This document shows positions 24,429 to 35,900 of a DNA stretch of 64,000 nucleotides, piece after piece. The stretch comes from Lolium rigidum (Eukaryota > Streptophyta > Magnoliopsida > Poales > Poaceae). Position 1 is the first letter of the stretch, and each line of letters opens with the position of its first letter. The stretch covers positions 221,177,837 through 221,241,836 of the forward strand of contig NC_061514.1 in assembly GCF_022539505.1 (NCBI RefSeq), in the 5' to 3' direction. The position numbers and the translations under genes were made by a program. The notes below the pieces were generated by a model. That model was not told the origin of the DNA. It did no database searches and was given only the letters and a program-made list of their open reading frames with translations.

Positions 24429-24970
24429 GCGGTCATTCTACACAGGCTCAGTGGTGAGCAAGGGACCCTCCTCAGCCTCCCGTTCACCCCGCCTACAGTG
24501 GGTAGCACGCTTCCCAGGTTCCGTGGTCTGACCTTGACAAGAGTATTCAGAGGAGCAACATCACTCGCGACTATCCACCAGCTGCTGATAGTGCCGACGA
24601 GTATGACTCCGAGTCGGGCTCCGACTGATCTCCATGGGACGAGTAGCATCGCGCTTTTCCCCTTTTTGGCGTTTCTATGCCAAAGGGGGAGAAGTGTTAT
24701 ATTTAGGTGTTCTATGGGATTTTCATGGGTAGGGCACAAGCATATGCGTTTACCATTCCTTTATTGCTTGTGTCCTCTTTTATTTCATTCGTTTGAACTA
24801 TTTGGCTTGGTGTGATCGTTCAATACTATGTTCTATGTGTGGTTGTGAGACATTGTGTTAAGGATTTTGGAATTCTATATGTTGAGACCAAGATTTAGGG
24901 TATGGTGTGTTATTTAAAATATCTGGTATTATATATCTCCATATGGGTATGATCTCTATCACCTTGTCTC

Positions 24971-25010
<40 letters not shown>

Positions 25011-25216
25011 CTATGTCTCTTGATTGAGCTCATATTGGATATCTTCTATGTTGAGGCACCTCGCACCTATATGTTGTGCATTTGTATTCAAATGCAAATT
25101 ACTTGTATGAACACATGTAGGGGGAGTGCCTCTATCTTTTTCCCAACATGTTGGATCCTTCTAGAAGTTTTATTGCAAATCCGTATATTGTCATCAAACA
25201 CCAAAAAGGGGGAGAT
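24429..25216 (+). mobile_element. Element F, 3' interior with two polypurine-like tracts
   Basis: Non-coding interior. CCAAAGGGGGAGAAG occurs at 24680-24695, an AT dinucleotide run at 24973-25008, and the LTR-proximal tract CCAAAAAGGGGGAGAT at 25201-25216. The last immediately precedes LTR F and is its likely polypurine tract. Confidence 0.7.
24973..25008. repeat. (TA)n microsatellite
   Basis: About 18 uninterrupted TA units within element F. Confidence 0.95.
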
Positions 25217-26034
25217 TGAAAGAACATCTCTCGGTTTAAGTTTTGAATGTTTGATGTCAATATATGTGATACACTAATGTTTGATGAGATGGAAGCAGGA
25301 AAATCTTCACCAGGCCGGATAATCCGGGCCGGATAATCCGGGCCGGATATTTGCAAAATATCCGGCCCCTAAAAATCGGCTAAGGACTTTTCGACGAGCG
25401 GCTCAGTAATCCCCTGGATCTAGGCCGGACTTTTGCCCGGATTTTTCTAAAGGCCGGATTTTCCGGGGGGGGGGGGGGATAATCCGGCCCCTACTTAGAC
25501 CGGATAATCTTCCCCCAGTTTTACCCCAACGGTTGGATTTTGGTTCTCCCTCTTCCCCAAGCTGCTCAAATCCTGCCAAGTTCACCACCATTAGAGCCAC
25601 CTCAAGAATCAGAAGAATCACAAGATTTCCTCCTCCAACCAACAAAGCTCTTGATCTTTGGAGATTCGAAGGAGAAGACCCTGATCTACATCTTCACCGA
25701 AGCGATTTGCATTTCCCCCTCATATGCTTGAGGGCCCTTTGCTAGTGTTCCTCTTTTGGAATCCCTAGTTATTTGTGGTTGATTTGTTCTTGTTGTTTTT
25801 GTTCTTGTTGTTGTTGTTGTTTTGTTACAGATATTGGGAGCCTCCAATTTGGTTGTGGATGTGTGCCCCAAGAACCTTGTAAAGGCCTGGTTTCCGCCTC
25901 GAGGAAATCCCTTAGTGGAAGTGGGCTAGGCTTTCGTGGCGGTGCTCATAGGAGACCTGAGTGAATCTTTCGTGGTGTTCGTCTGGCTTTCGTATCGACC
26001 ACACTCCTTATAGGTGCGGCATATGATCCTTTCA
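25217..26034 (+). mobile_element. Element F, 3' LTR (818 bp)
   Basis: Begins TGAAAGAACATC after a polypurine tract and ends ATGATCCTTTCA, giving a 6-base terminal inverted repeat TGAAAG/CTTTCA. It holds CCGGATAATCCGG-type palindromic repeats near 25314-25350 and a run of about 13 G at 25465-25478. TSD candidate GCCTT (26035-26039); the partner is off-window. Superfamily is not certain. Confidence 0.75.
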
Positions 26035-26039
26035 GCCTT

Positions 26040-27467
26040 ATCCCCTTTGTCGCCCCTTTTCGAAGAAATATGGACTATAGGTTGGGATCCCTTTTAAAAA
26101 TGTTTTGTGGAAAAGGTTTTAAAGAAAGGGAGTTCTTTGGAAAACCTTGGAATGGGGCAACCCTGCCCAAGTTAGAATTTATAAAAAAGAAAGGTTTATG
26201 TATATAAAATTGTTGGAGGCAAGTGGAGATAAACATGTTTTTGAGAACATTCGTGACTGAGTACGAAACCGGACCTAGCCAGTGGAACCACATTACCCCT
26301 TAGTGGGACAGGGCGTACCATACTTGTTTGTCTCGCCTTAGTTTGGGTCCTGCAACTGTAGTGGCAGTCCGACCATGGATGCTTCCACCGGGGTTCTTCC
26401 CGTTCAGAGGGACACAACCCATTTGTGTGTTCATGTACGCGGAGTATAACCTATGAGCTCCCATGAAAGATGTCCCGTAGATGGTCGCGACATTCCGAAG
26501 GATCGAGCTAGCTAGGGACTTTGCAACTCCTGGATAGCCCTCAGACTCTGGTGTTGGGAGGTACAACTATAGGAGGCATGTCTAAGGAGAGCAAGTGAAA
26601 AACTACGATCGGTTATCCAAGACTCGCATTTTGATGCTTGGTGAACCACGTACGATCCCGACGGATTTATTGGATCTAGTGGGGAAAGTGTACAACCTCT
26701 GCAGAGTGTGAATATATTCGACTAGCCGTGTCCGCGGTTATGGACATGGGAAAGGCGATGCTTGGCATTAAAGAAAGTTTGGTCTATAAAATAGTTTTCC
26801 AAAAAGAATTAGGAAATATTACCAGTGGGACTGGGGGAAATGTACCTGGGAGGTACGGAGGAAAGTTTGGAAGTGTTGTTTGGTCATTCTAATGACCGGA
26901 AAGGGAATTGGGTTATCCTTATCTTATAGTCTTCAACAGAACTTGTTTTTCAAAAAGGTTTTCCAACAAAGATATAGAGATTTCATATTCTCGAGAGAAA
27001 CTATCTCTCGGTCCTTGTAACCTTAGAATAGTGCTTGTCCTTCCTACTGCCAAATATGCATATCTTTTACTTATCTCTAAGGTGGTTTGCAAGTACATTT
27101 AAATGCACTCACTGGCATTGTTGCCATGGATATTTACTTGGTCAGACTGTGAAGAGTATTACTACGAGGAAGAAAAGTACGATGTTGAAGACGCGAACTA
27201 GGACGCTCTCCCAGTCAGTCGCCTGTAGGGTTAAGGCTTGACTTGGGCTTCCACGACTTTTGCCTCAAGTTGATTCTGCTGCTATTTGTTGAACTGCCGC
27301 CTTCATGGCTTATGGTGTAATACTTCTGTAAGATTTTAAATTCGGTATTGTAATGGATGATGTAATTCTGGTATCGGTTCGGTTATGTGTTCACGATGTA
27401 ATGATCTTGGGATCGTGAATATGGATACATAATAGGAGCAATGGGCTAGTAAGTCCGGGGCCCCACA
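26040..27467 (+). mobile_element. Element G, LTR (last 1.43 kb)
   Basis: Plus-strand Gypsy LTR end, terminating GTCCGGGGCCCCACA. The last 100 bases align with the end of LTR A read on its own strand (shared TTCGGTTATGTGTTCACGA). It carries the palindrome plus TCCGCGGTTATGGAC box at 26697-26745. No primer-binding site follows, so this is a 3' or solo LTR. F inserted at its left visible edge. TSD candidate CGAGC (27468-27472). Confidence 0.78.
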
Positions 27468-27470
27468 CGA

Positions 27471-27710
27471 GCGGCAAACAGCCCAGCTGGGACTTGGAGA
27501 CGTGGAAGCACGAAGTCGGGCACATGTTCCTGCGTGGGGATGGCAATACTTCATAACTCACTACGAGTTGCGGGTCAGCCATGTCTTGAAGCTTAGGTAC
27601 CGCGGCAAAGGCTGCTTGTCGATGAAGATCTTCGACGCCACGCTCTGCCGTCGGGTCTAATACCCATCACTCTTCGACGAGTTCGACCCCGACAACTCAT
27701 AGCCTAGGCG
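27471..27710 (+). pseudogene. Possible B3-domain-like remnant
   Basis: Reading frame starting near 27471 gives a stretch with WGWQYFITHYELRVSHVLKL followed by RYRGKGCLSMKIFDATLCRR, a stop, then YPSLFDEFDPDNS. The spacing of W..F, the hydrophobic L.V..VL.L segment and the final MKIFD..C are what I know from the end of plant B3 DNA-binding domains. There is no start, no N-terminal half, and a stop inside, so it is at best a fragment. The similarity is by eye only, and such fragments are common inside cereal transposons. Confidence 0.35.
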
Positions 27711-28232
27711 TAGCGATGGGTTGAGTGGTTGATGTATTTGCGCGCGTAGAGTTGCAGAGTGTGGCTTGGCTCCTTTCCTCCTAGCGCGTAGTCCTTCACG
27801 CGCTCCTCTTCTTCGTTCCACCCCTTGAGCTAGTTGTTGCATTGTATTTCATAGAAATGTAATGCCGAATAGCCATATAATATTAGATTTACCTTTATCG
27901 CATCATCCCTTGTTTGTATCTTCCTTGGCTAATCCTTGCCTTGATCACTTGGCCCATTGGGGTGTTGTTCATTCTCTAACGCTGCTTCCGGTACACCTTC
28001 TTTGCTCTAGTCCGGCCGAGCCATGCTGCTCCTCGGAACTCGATGCAGAACTCATGCTAGAGTCCTTTTCCCTTAGCTCATCGGCTTTCGCCTCGTTTTT
28101 CTTCTGAAACGCGAAGAACAAACCTTACAGCATCTTACCCATGCATCAGGTTTAAAAACATAGGCGCCGTGCGCTTGATCAGGGCGCACGGTTTAGCCGG
28201 GCTCTTAGGCTTGGCGTTAGAGGTAAGTTTGC
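27473..28232 (+). other. Unassigned stretch right of element G
   Basis: About 760 bases that match nothing else in the window. The left third carries the B3-like remnant described separately. The rest is moderately GC-rich with short broken frames (for example plus strand 27862-28107, 81 residues, leucine/serine-rich and unrecognised). It could be the oldest target sequence or a decayed DNA transposon. No terminal repeats are seen. Confidence 0.4.
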
Positions 28233-28480
28233 GCGATTAGTGTCCCCGTCCGTACCGATCACACAACGCTCATACCTCAGAGAGGATCATGAGAGTACGA
28301 TGTTTCCTGGCCTTGAAGATTCGGTACCCACGTCCGGCTGGACGTGAGAGATGTGTCGATGCGATTTAGTGCTCCCGGCAGTACCGGTCACACAACGCTA
28401 ATACCTCAGAGCGAATCTTGAGAGTAGGACATTTCCGGCTGTGACAGAATCTTGCACTCACGTCCTGACTCGAGAAAGAT
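28233..28480. repeat. Imperfect 128-bp direct duplication
   Basis: Two copies start at GCGATTAGTG (28233) and GCGATTTAGTG (28361). They share ACCGATCACACAACGCT / ACCGGTCACACAACGCT, ATACCTCAGAG and CACGTCC phrases with many substitutions, so the duplication is old. Confidence 0.65.
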
Positions 28481-30671
28481 CCAAAGGATCGCAAAAGCCC
28501 GAAAAAGCTCAACAAATAAATCAGGCAAAAGAAGTGAGAGCAGCGAGATTCCCATTCCTAGACGGGGGCAACACCCGAATATAGACGGTTCACTCATAGG
28601 CTGGCCAGGCCAGATAAGTCTGCTTACATTGAGTTTACCGGGAGCACAACACGCTCCCGAGCTTTGGGGGATGCCGGGAGCACAACACGCTCCCGGGCTT
28701 TGGTTTGTGCCGGGAGCACAACACGCTCCCGGGCTTTGGGGGCGCCACGACCACAAGACGCTCCTAGGCTTCAGGGGGCAGGGCTTACTCCGGGAAGACC
28801 GTAGTCCGCCCGGAATATCACCACTTCCAGGTATGTCAAATGTCATCGGAACCAAGTTCTGGAAGGGGTCACAGCATTTTCCCGGGTGAATCGGGAATCG
28901 TGGTGAGAGTTTGGTCCGAATCGGAGGGATATAGCAGGGAGAGGCGGTGGCATCTGCTTTGAACATCTGTTCAGCATAGAGCACAGCATCCCTAGTATCG
29001 GTTTTGATGGTCAAGGTCCCCCACAGGGAGGGAAGCTTGTGTGCATGATATGCATGGTGGCTGACCACCATGAAGTTTGCCAAGGCAGGGTGCTCTATGA
29101 TATCGTTGTACCTCAAGGCGATGTTTGCAAGATCAAAGTGATGTTCTCAATGCGGTAGTTATCTTTGGAACCAAAGGTCACCGAAAGCTCAATCTTACCC
29201 ACGGCTGAGTTGCTCCCGGATTCACACCCAGGAAAGACTTAGTATGGGCTAATTGATCCTTCGTGATATGGATTTTGTCCACAAACTTATCTGAGAAGAC
29301 GTTGACGCTAACTCCTCCATCCACCGACATTTTGGTGACCTTGACGTTCTTGATGATGGCAGAGACCACCAAAGGTAGTGTTCCAACGCCGAAAACATGG
29401 TCCCGATGATCCCTCGCATCGAAGGTGATGGGTGCGTGCGACCACCGAAGTGTCCGCTGCTCCTCTGGACTGGGCTGCACGGCGCCAGTTCACGAGAGAA
29501 ACGCTTAAACTCCCCGTGAAAAGTTACGGTGTAAGTTCCTCCGTGTGCGCATGCACAGTAATTGAGCTGCGCGTAGGCCCCGCACTCGACATCCATTCCG
29601 TCCTGGTCTGCATCAGGGCGGTGATCGTTGCGTCGTTGGGGGGCTGCGTTTTCGCGGCCCCGTCCGCGCCCTCCTCGCACGCCTTGAATGGCACCTCCTT
29701 CTCCTCCACGTTCGCCACCCTCGTCGACCCACGCTCCGCCATGGGGGCTCCAGGGCTAAGTTGAGTTGTGGAGTTCTTTGTGTGATGTCTGGGATGATTG
29801 CAGCGAAAGCATTTCCCGAAGGCACCGCCAGTCGCCTACTCAGCGAAATGCTTCTTTCGCCAGTCGGCATAGTTGATGATGGTGCGGCAATCACGGTGTC
29901 GTGCTTGTTGGACTCGTGCACTAGGGACCATCTCTTGGTGGCGGGCTTGACGACCGCCGCCTCCTTAGTGGCCTAGTTCTTCTGGGTTGCCCTGGCTGGA
30001 GCGCTAGGCTCGGCGGCCATGAATTGTGGAGGCATGCGCTTGCGCGATCATCCCTTCTTTGCGGGAGCGCCTCCAGGGTTGCCCCCAGTCGCAGCCTCCC
30101 GAGCGGCGCCCTAGGGCGCCAGGCGTCCTTCCTCTGCCAGGGAGCAGAGGTCGGCCATGCCCAAAGCTCGTGGTTGTTTCTAACGGGACGCATGTTGAGC
30201 TCTTCCCTCATCTTCTTGTCACGCACATTCATCATGAACGCACCAATGCTAGCGGCATCTTCGGCTTCCGGAATAGTGTGAGAGATTTGCGAGAACTCAC
30301 ATGAAGTCGTGCAGCCGCTCACGTTCTTTCTAGACGATAGAGTGGAGTTGGATGAGCCTCCTAGGGCGCTTGAAGCCTCCCTAGAACGCGTTGATGAAAC
30401 AGACGCATAGTTCGCTTCAAGAATGAATTGATTCCTTAGGCAAGTGCATCAGCCATGACAAGGTTGTGCCCTTTAGAGCCATGGGGAACCAATTAGCCAT
30501 GATCTTCTCATTAGCCCCGGGCGCCACCATAGAGGTGGTGTAGAGGGCCAGGAACTCCTTGGGGTTGGTGTTGCCTTCAAACTTGACGGAAACTACTGGA
30601 CGAAACTTGGACGACCACGCCACCCACCGGAGGGCAGGGGTATAGGCGAGGCAGCTGCCTCCGTACTCCAA
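28406..30671 (-). pseudogene. Element I gag-protease, Tat-like Gypsy, decayed
   Basis: Read on the minus strand from 30671 down. Retrotransposon gag: VSVKFEGNTNPKEFLALYTT through FPMALKGTTLSWLMHLPKES (30600-30420), continuing after a frame break as SHTIPEAEDAASIGAFMMNV (30290-30200). Protease-like region: LRWSHAPITFDARDH, then LPLVVSAIIKNVKVTKMSVD with DGGVSVN (29470-29300); the catalytic position is D-G-G. Its end, NDIIEHPALANFMVVSHHAY (29110-29050), corresponds to the LGRPALAKF motif of this group. Frames change at least three times and no reverse transcriptase follows; downstream the frame runs into the 36-bp tandem repeat. The coding strand and the primer-binding site at 31849-31865 agree. 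Confidence 0.8.
28638..28772 (-). repeat. 36-bp tandem repeat, about 4 units, each a hairpin
   Basis: Units start at 28638, 28674, 28710 and about 28746. The first three contain CCGGGAGC, a 7-base ACAACAC-type spacer and GCTCCCG, a 7-bp perfect stem. The fourth is degenerate. On the minus strand the unit encodes a 12-residue repeat, QSPGACCAPG plus two variable residues, inside the open frame 28406-29116. Confidence 0.9.
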
Positions 30672-31848
30672 AGCATCAGCTCATGCCTTAGCTGCGCCTT
30701 CCGGGTTTGGCCCGGCCTCTCCCGGGCTGGTTGGCGCTACTGCTGCAGGTAATCTCGGACGGGTGCTTTGTTTTCCACGGGGGTCTTTAGCGCGCGGATG
30801 CAAGGTGTCGGCGGATGACCCTACCGAGACACTATCTAGATCCGCGGGTTTAGGGGCTCCAACCCCCAAGGGCCCCACGGCTGGGTGATCACCTCGTCCT
30901 CCACCACTAGGTTCGGCAGCCCCCACCTCCTTGACAGTGACACGTGGGTGATGTCGGGGGGATCTGGCACGCGCCCGGAAGTGACTATCGGAGTGCGCTC
31001 GGCCCCTGATGAGACTGGGAGCGAGCACGGACCGAGTCCTAGTGAAGTCCGGCGAACTCTAAGTGAACCTGGAGATCCTCTCTCCAGGCCTCGTATGTCG
31101 TTGCCCTAGGCAGCGGGTACCGTATCAGGGCACGAGCAGTGGCCAGGGCTTCCTCTAGGGTACGGTTCCCTAAACGGTGGGGCTGAGATGAACGGTCAGC
31201 ACTGGGTGTGACCCGACGGCCCTTAGCGGCACCCGGGCGGTTGAAGGTTGAGAACGTGCCTGGGGCCCCGGTATGGGCCGACTCATTTTGTCCTAGGTGG
31301 GGCAGCTCTTCCAGAGGGGATGGCTAAACGGGCGACGCCTCCCGTGCCACCGGACGGTGTAGCTCCATCGGTAGCGCCTCCTGCACCACCAGAGGGAGCA
31401 TCTTCACCGGCGACGCCTCTTGCACCACCGGATGGCATATCTACTTTGGCGGCGCCTCCTGCGCCGTCGGAGAATTGGTCATCGTTGGCGACGCCGCATG
31501 CATCGCCCGGCGATGTGATCCCGTGCTCGGCAGCACCTCCTCCGGCAGGATGTGGTTGTGGTGGAGGTGGAGCCGCGCGCTCGATCCAATGTGCTGGTCA
31601 GCACCTCACACGGTATTAGCGTGCCAGGCGCGGGGCTCAACCCCCAGACCTTCTATCGTACCAGGGATGTGAGAGCGAGTTCCTGCGACGGGCTTGCCTA
31701 CCGCGGCAGTGCCGGCCCCTACCATAGTACTCCTCTTCGGCGCCATGGCTGATGACGATGCAGCCGAAGAAGGTGCTGGTGACAATGTCGACGATGCTCA
31801 CGAGCTTTCTGTCGATGACAAAGGTTGGCGATGCCGAAACACGAGTGC
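30672..31848 (-). mobile_element. Element I, gag N-terminal and leader region
   Basis: GC-rich sequence between primer-binding site and the gag core. A minus-strand frame at 30681-31028 is Pro/Arg/Ser-rich and could be the disordered gag N-terminus. The stretch 31320-31560 contains a loosely repeated phrase of about 45-51 bases built around GCGACGCCTC/GCGGCGCCTC and CACCACCGGA (plus strand), in four to five variants. No other domain recognised. Confidence 0.5.
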
Positions 31849-31865
31849 CCCTACCTGGCGCGCCA
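31849..31865 (-). other. Primer-binding site of element I
   Basis: Minus-strand TGGCGCGCCAGGTAGGG, two bases from the LTR edge at 31868. It sets the element on the minus strand, in agreement with gag. Confidence 0.75.
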
Positions 31866-31867
31866 GA

Positions 31868-32176
31868 TGTCGCATTTCGACTACGCGAACACGGGGGATG
31901 AGCACACCCCCATTTTTATTCGGTAGTGGGCACGAAGGCGTTCCGACCTCAACGGCGCCTTAGGATCATGCTAAGGCAGAGGAAAAGCATACACAAAGCA
32001 CACACGAGCATTTTTTACCCAGGTTCAGGCCGCCCTTTGGCTAACAACCCTACGTCCTGCTTTCGTGGATTATCTCAGGTGGATAGTGTCTAAGTTGATG
32101 AACACTCAGGTGCCAGGAGAACACATTTTTAGCTCATACACCTCCCGGGCTTCCTCTTTCTTTTTCTCTCCCTTTC
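31868..32176 (-). mobile_element. Element I, 5' LTR, left segment
   Basis: LTR ending on the minus strand in AAATGCGACA at 31868. It is cut by H at 32176 and resumes at 41238. Bases 32172-32176 (CTTTC) are the TSD of H. Confidence 0.7.
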
Positions 32177-32908
32177 TGTTGGGGGGATGACCCCCGGTAT
32201 GCCAAAGGCATGCCAAAACCGGATGGTTTAGGCCATCAAGATACCGGATTAATGTTTATACCGGAGCACGAAGTTAAGGATTTGGCTAAGTGAAGCTAAG
32301 CCGGTATCCCCAGAAGGGGTATACCGGAACCGGATAGAGAAGACACCGGGCTACCGGTAAGAAGTGCACTCGTAGCACGTCGGCAGGACTGGTCAAAGAT
32401 TCTCTCCGGAGCTAGAGGACAAAGATGAGCTAAGCAAAGTAGCTTTAAACGAAGGCCCGACGATAAAGAAGAGGATGAAGCTGAAAGAAGCCGGAAGACG
32501 TCAGCCTCCCTGATTAAAGAAGACCCCGGTGTCATTTATGATTAAAGTAACTTTGTAAAGTAGTTTTTCTAGTCAAAGATGCCATTAGGGTTTCTTCCTC
32601 TGTAAGCCACCCTCTCCCCTATATAAGGAGAGGGGGCACACCCGTACACGAGTAGACGAGATACGATTAGCTTAGAGGGAAATCCTGTAAACACAAACCT
32701 GTACCAGGTTGAGATCAATGAAGATAAAGATCTAGAGCGAGTTCTTCCTTGTGTCTTTCTTCTTCTACCTCTAGCGTTGGCTAAGTTCTTGAGGAAAGCA
32801 TCCGGAAGTTCATCCCATCTAGTCACAAACCCTCCCCCGAATCCTCTAGCGTCCATTCGGCCCCAACTTAAGCCATCCTATGGCATCTGTCTGTTCCCCA
32901 CGACGACA
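32177..32908 (+). mobile_element. Element H, 5' LTR (732 bp)
   Basis: Runs from TGTTGGGGGGATGACC to CCACGACGACA. It differs from the 3' LTR (40503-41232) by 10 substitutions and 2 single-base indels by hand count. The TATA box is at 32620-32626. The primer-binding site follows at 32911. The element is flanked by CTTTC on both sides. Confidence 0.97.
32620..32626 (+). promoter_or_regulatory. TATA box of the H 5' LTR
   Basis: TATATAA in the context CCCCTATATAAGGAGAGG, conserved in the 3' LTR at 40944-40950. Transcription would start near 32650, leaving about 260 bases of R-U5. Confidence 0.8.
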
Positions 32909-35900
32909 GTTGGCGCCCACCGTGGGGCATGAAGTGGCGCTTGCTGGAGTTCATATTCGGGCGGGCATCCTCGAGGTCGCCGGCGAGCGGACGGTGTCTG
33001 CGCTCGTCCAGCGCCTCTACTCCATGGACTTCATCAACGACAACGCGGGCTGCTTCGCCAACGGCGGCATCTTCCCCAAGAACGGCCGCATCATCGAGTT
33101 CGGCAGCCATCGCGTCTACTTCGGCACCGTCCCTGTGCGCCAGCGCCTCTCGCCGGTGCTGGTGGCACCGGACCCGCCAAGGTGGCTCTATGCTGGCCGC
33201 GCTGCCGGCAGCGTCGAGGTGATGATGGCCGGCGCGGTCGGCGCAGGCAAGGAGGCTGTGGATGAAGGTGTTGGCCGTACTGCTTCAACCCGTGCGGCCA
33301 AGCCACCGCTGGAGCGCGACACTAGCGCTGCGGGAGCATCTTCCGCACCACCGGAAACACCACTCGAAGCGGCGATGAACGTGCTGGCAACGCCCATCGC
33401 GCAGAACATCGACCCGGCAGCGGCTCAGGCGGAGCTGGAGGCACAACGCCAGAAGCTGCTCGCGAACGGCGCCGACATCGTCCGGGCGCAGCGCGAGCTG
33501 AACCTAACCCTACGTGAGTACAACGCTGCCCATGGCTTTGCTTCTGTTAGCGCTCATGCTGCTAGGATACCGGAGAACCGGCTTAAAGCTCGCAATCTAG
33601 ATCAGGATGTGCGTAAGGAAGTTCTTGCTGGCAAAAGTACCTCTGCATCTGTGAGCATCGTAGAGAAACCTAAGTACAGTAGCCCGGATAAAACTATAAA
33701 AGCTGCTAAGGCTGCAGTAGAGCTATGTGAGTCGCTTTCCGGAGATGCTTTGACAAAACAGCAAGAGCGTGTTAGAGAGCTGCTAGAAACTATCGAGCAG
33801 CAAAATGCTGAGCAGGTGGCTAAGCTGAACAAGGCTGCGGCCTCAAAATCCGCGCGTTCAACAAAGAATGCCGGAAGCAAGTCCCATGGGCAGGCCTCGT
33901 CCCCCCATCCGGACAGAAGGAGAGAAAAAGAGGTGAACGCATAGCAGATGACTGTGTGCGATCCGGTTCTTGCCGGAAAGCAACAAGCCGGGCAACACGA
34001 TGCCAGTAGAAAAAACCAAGGGGCAGATCGAGGCTACGCCAAAGGAGGCTATGCCGGAAACAATCATGCCGGTAGATATGAAACCGGGGAAAACTATCGA
34101 GCTACAAGGGCAGCGTATGATGAGGATGAAATGCCTCCCCCGAGGTACCGGCAGGCAAGGGCCGTGGTACCGAAACGTTACGATGAAGCTGATTCAACAA
34201 GACTCACCGCTTACCGGAACCCGTTGGGAGAGCGCGTGGGGGAAAGACACCTGCCAGAACGGGATGCGAGGCACCGTCTGGATAGAGTGTATTTGTCTGA
34301 AATGATATAGGCAGAGGGTCCTCCGGGTCCAAAGTGCTTTGGCCCAAGGATCATGAAAGAGGAACCACCAGTTCGCAACTTCCAGTTGCCCCGTGACACC
34401 AAAACATATGATGGCACCACTAAGCCGGAAGATTGGCTCGCGGATTACGTGACCGCGGTATACGTCGCTGGCGGCGGAGGAAGTGTAGCCGGAGGAGGAA
34501 ACCGGCGCTGGGCCGTGAGAATTGTGCCAACGTTCCTAGTGGGACCGGCAAGAATCTGGCTGAACAACTTTCCGGCAGGAAGCATAAACGGTTGGTTGGA
34601 CTTTGAGGAAGCTTTTGTGAGCAACTTCAGTAGCACCTACCGGAGGCCCAACAAGCCTCAGCAGCTCGCTTTGTGTGTGCAGCGCCCGCAGGAAACATAC
34701 CAGGATTACCTGACCCGGTGGAACTCCATTAGAAACTCTTGTGAAGGGGTGATAGAAGCGCAAGCCATAGCTTGGTTTTGCAATGGATTCCGCAGAGGTT
34801 CGCCGTTGTGGCAAAAGCTACAGCGGAACATGCCGGTAACTTTGGCGGAGATGATACGTGTGGCGGATAACTACGCATTGGGAGACCTAATGCAACCGGT
34901 GGTGCAAGCCGAGCCGGAACAATCTAACCCACCTCAGCAGCGCCAAGAGCAATACCGGGACAACCGGAACAACAAAAGAAGGGAAGATTTCCCGGATCGA
35001 AGGTACGGTCCGCAGCAAGTTGCTGCTGTACAAGAAAACTCTGATGCCAGCGGCAGCCAGAGGCAGAAAACCGGATCGCAGCCATGGGCGGGTCATAAGA
35101 AACAATGGGTCGAAAAGAAACCCTGGGGCCAGAAAAAGAATTGGCAAGAACCCGTGAAATACACCATGGAAGCCGCCATGGATCAACCTTGCCGGTGGCA
35201 CACGCCGAATCCGGCTCACCCGTCAAACCATCTGACGAAGGATTGTTCTTGGACAAAGTACTTGATGCTCAAGGGAGCAGTAAAAGATGCGCAGGCACAA
35301 GGGTGCTCCACAATGTTACCACCATCTCAAGATATGCTGCATCAGCAACAACTACCACCACCACCACCACTCACCAGAGTAAATGCTTTACCGGTACAGC
35401 CTCAGCCAAACATGCAGTAGTACCAGCAAGTCAATCAGGTGGGAGAGGGCCACGGCCAACCACCTCCACCGGCACCTTTGGGACGGAATGTTTATGAGGA
35501 TCCGGATGTGTGCTGTGTTGTGTTCGTCACTGAGCCGACAGACAGGCAGAGCCTACATCGTCGTTCCATGGAAGTGAACGCGGTGATGCCGGCAGTACCA
35601 AAATACATGCAGTGGTCAGATCAGGAAATCTCTTGGTCTCTCAAGGATCACCCCAAGGTAATGCCTAATCCGGGTGGTTACGCTCTCGTGGTGGACCCAA
35701 TCATGAAAGGGCCAACGACTCGCGTCAAGTTCAGCAATGTGCTGATAGACAATGGGAGCAGCATAAACATAATGTACCGGCACACCATGCATACGATGGG
35801 CATAACAGAAAACATGCTTCAGCCAACTCGTACAACGTTCCACGGAATCGTTCCGAGTTTGTCCTGCGCACCGGTTGGAAAAGTCCGGGTGGATGTCTCG

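Noticed and set aside
28638..28772. CRISPR-like regular repeat
   Set aside because: 36-bp period with no variable spacers, in a eukaryotic retrotransposon; it is a plain tandem repeat.
32929..33222. Alternative frame near the H gag start
   Set aside because: It is a shifted reading of GC-rich gag sequence; the 32880 frame continues into gag and protease and is the real one.
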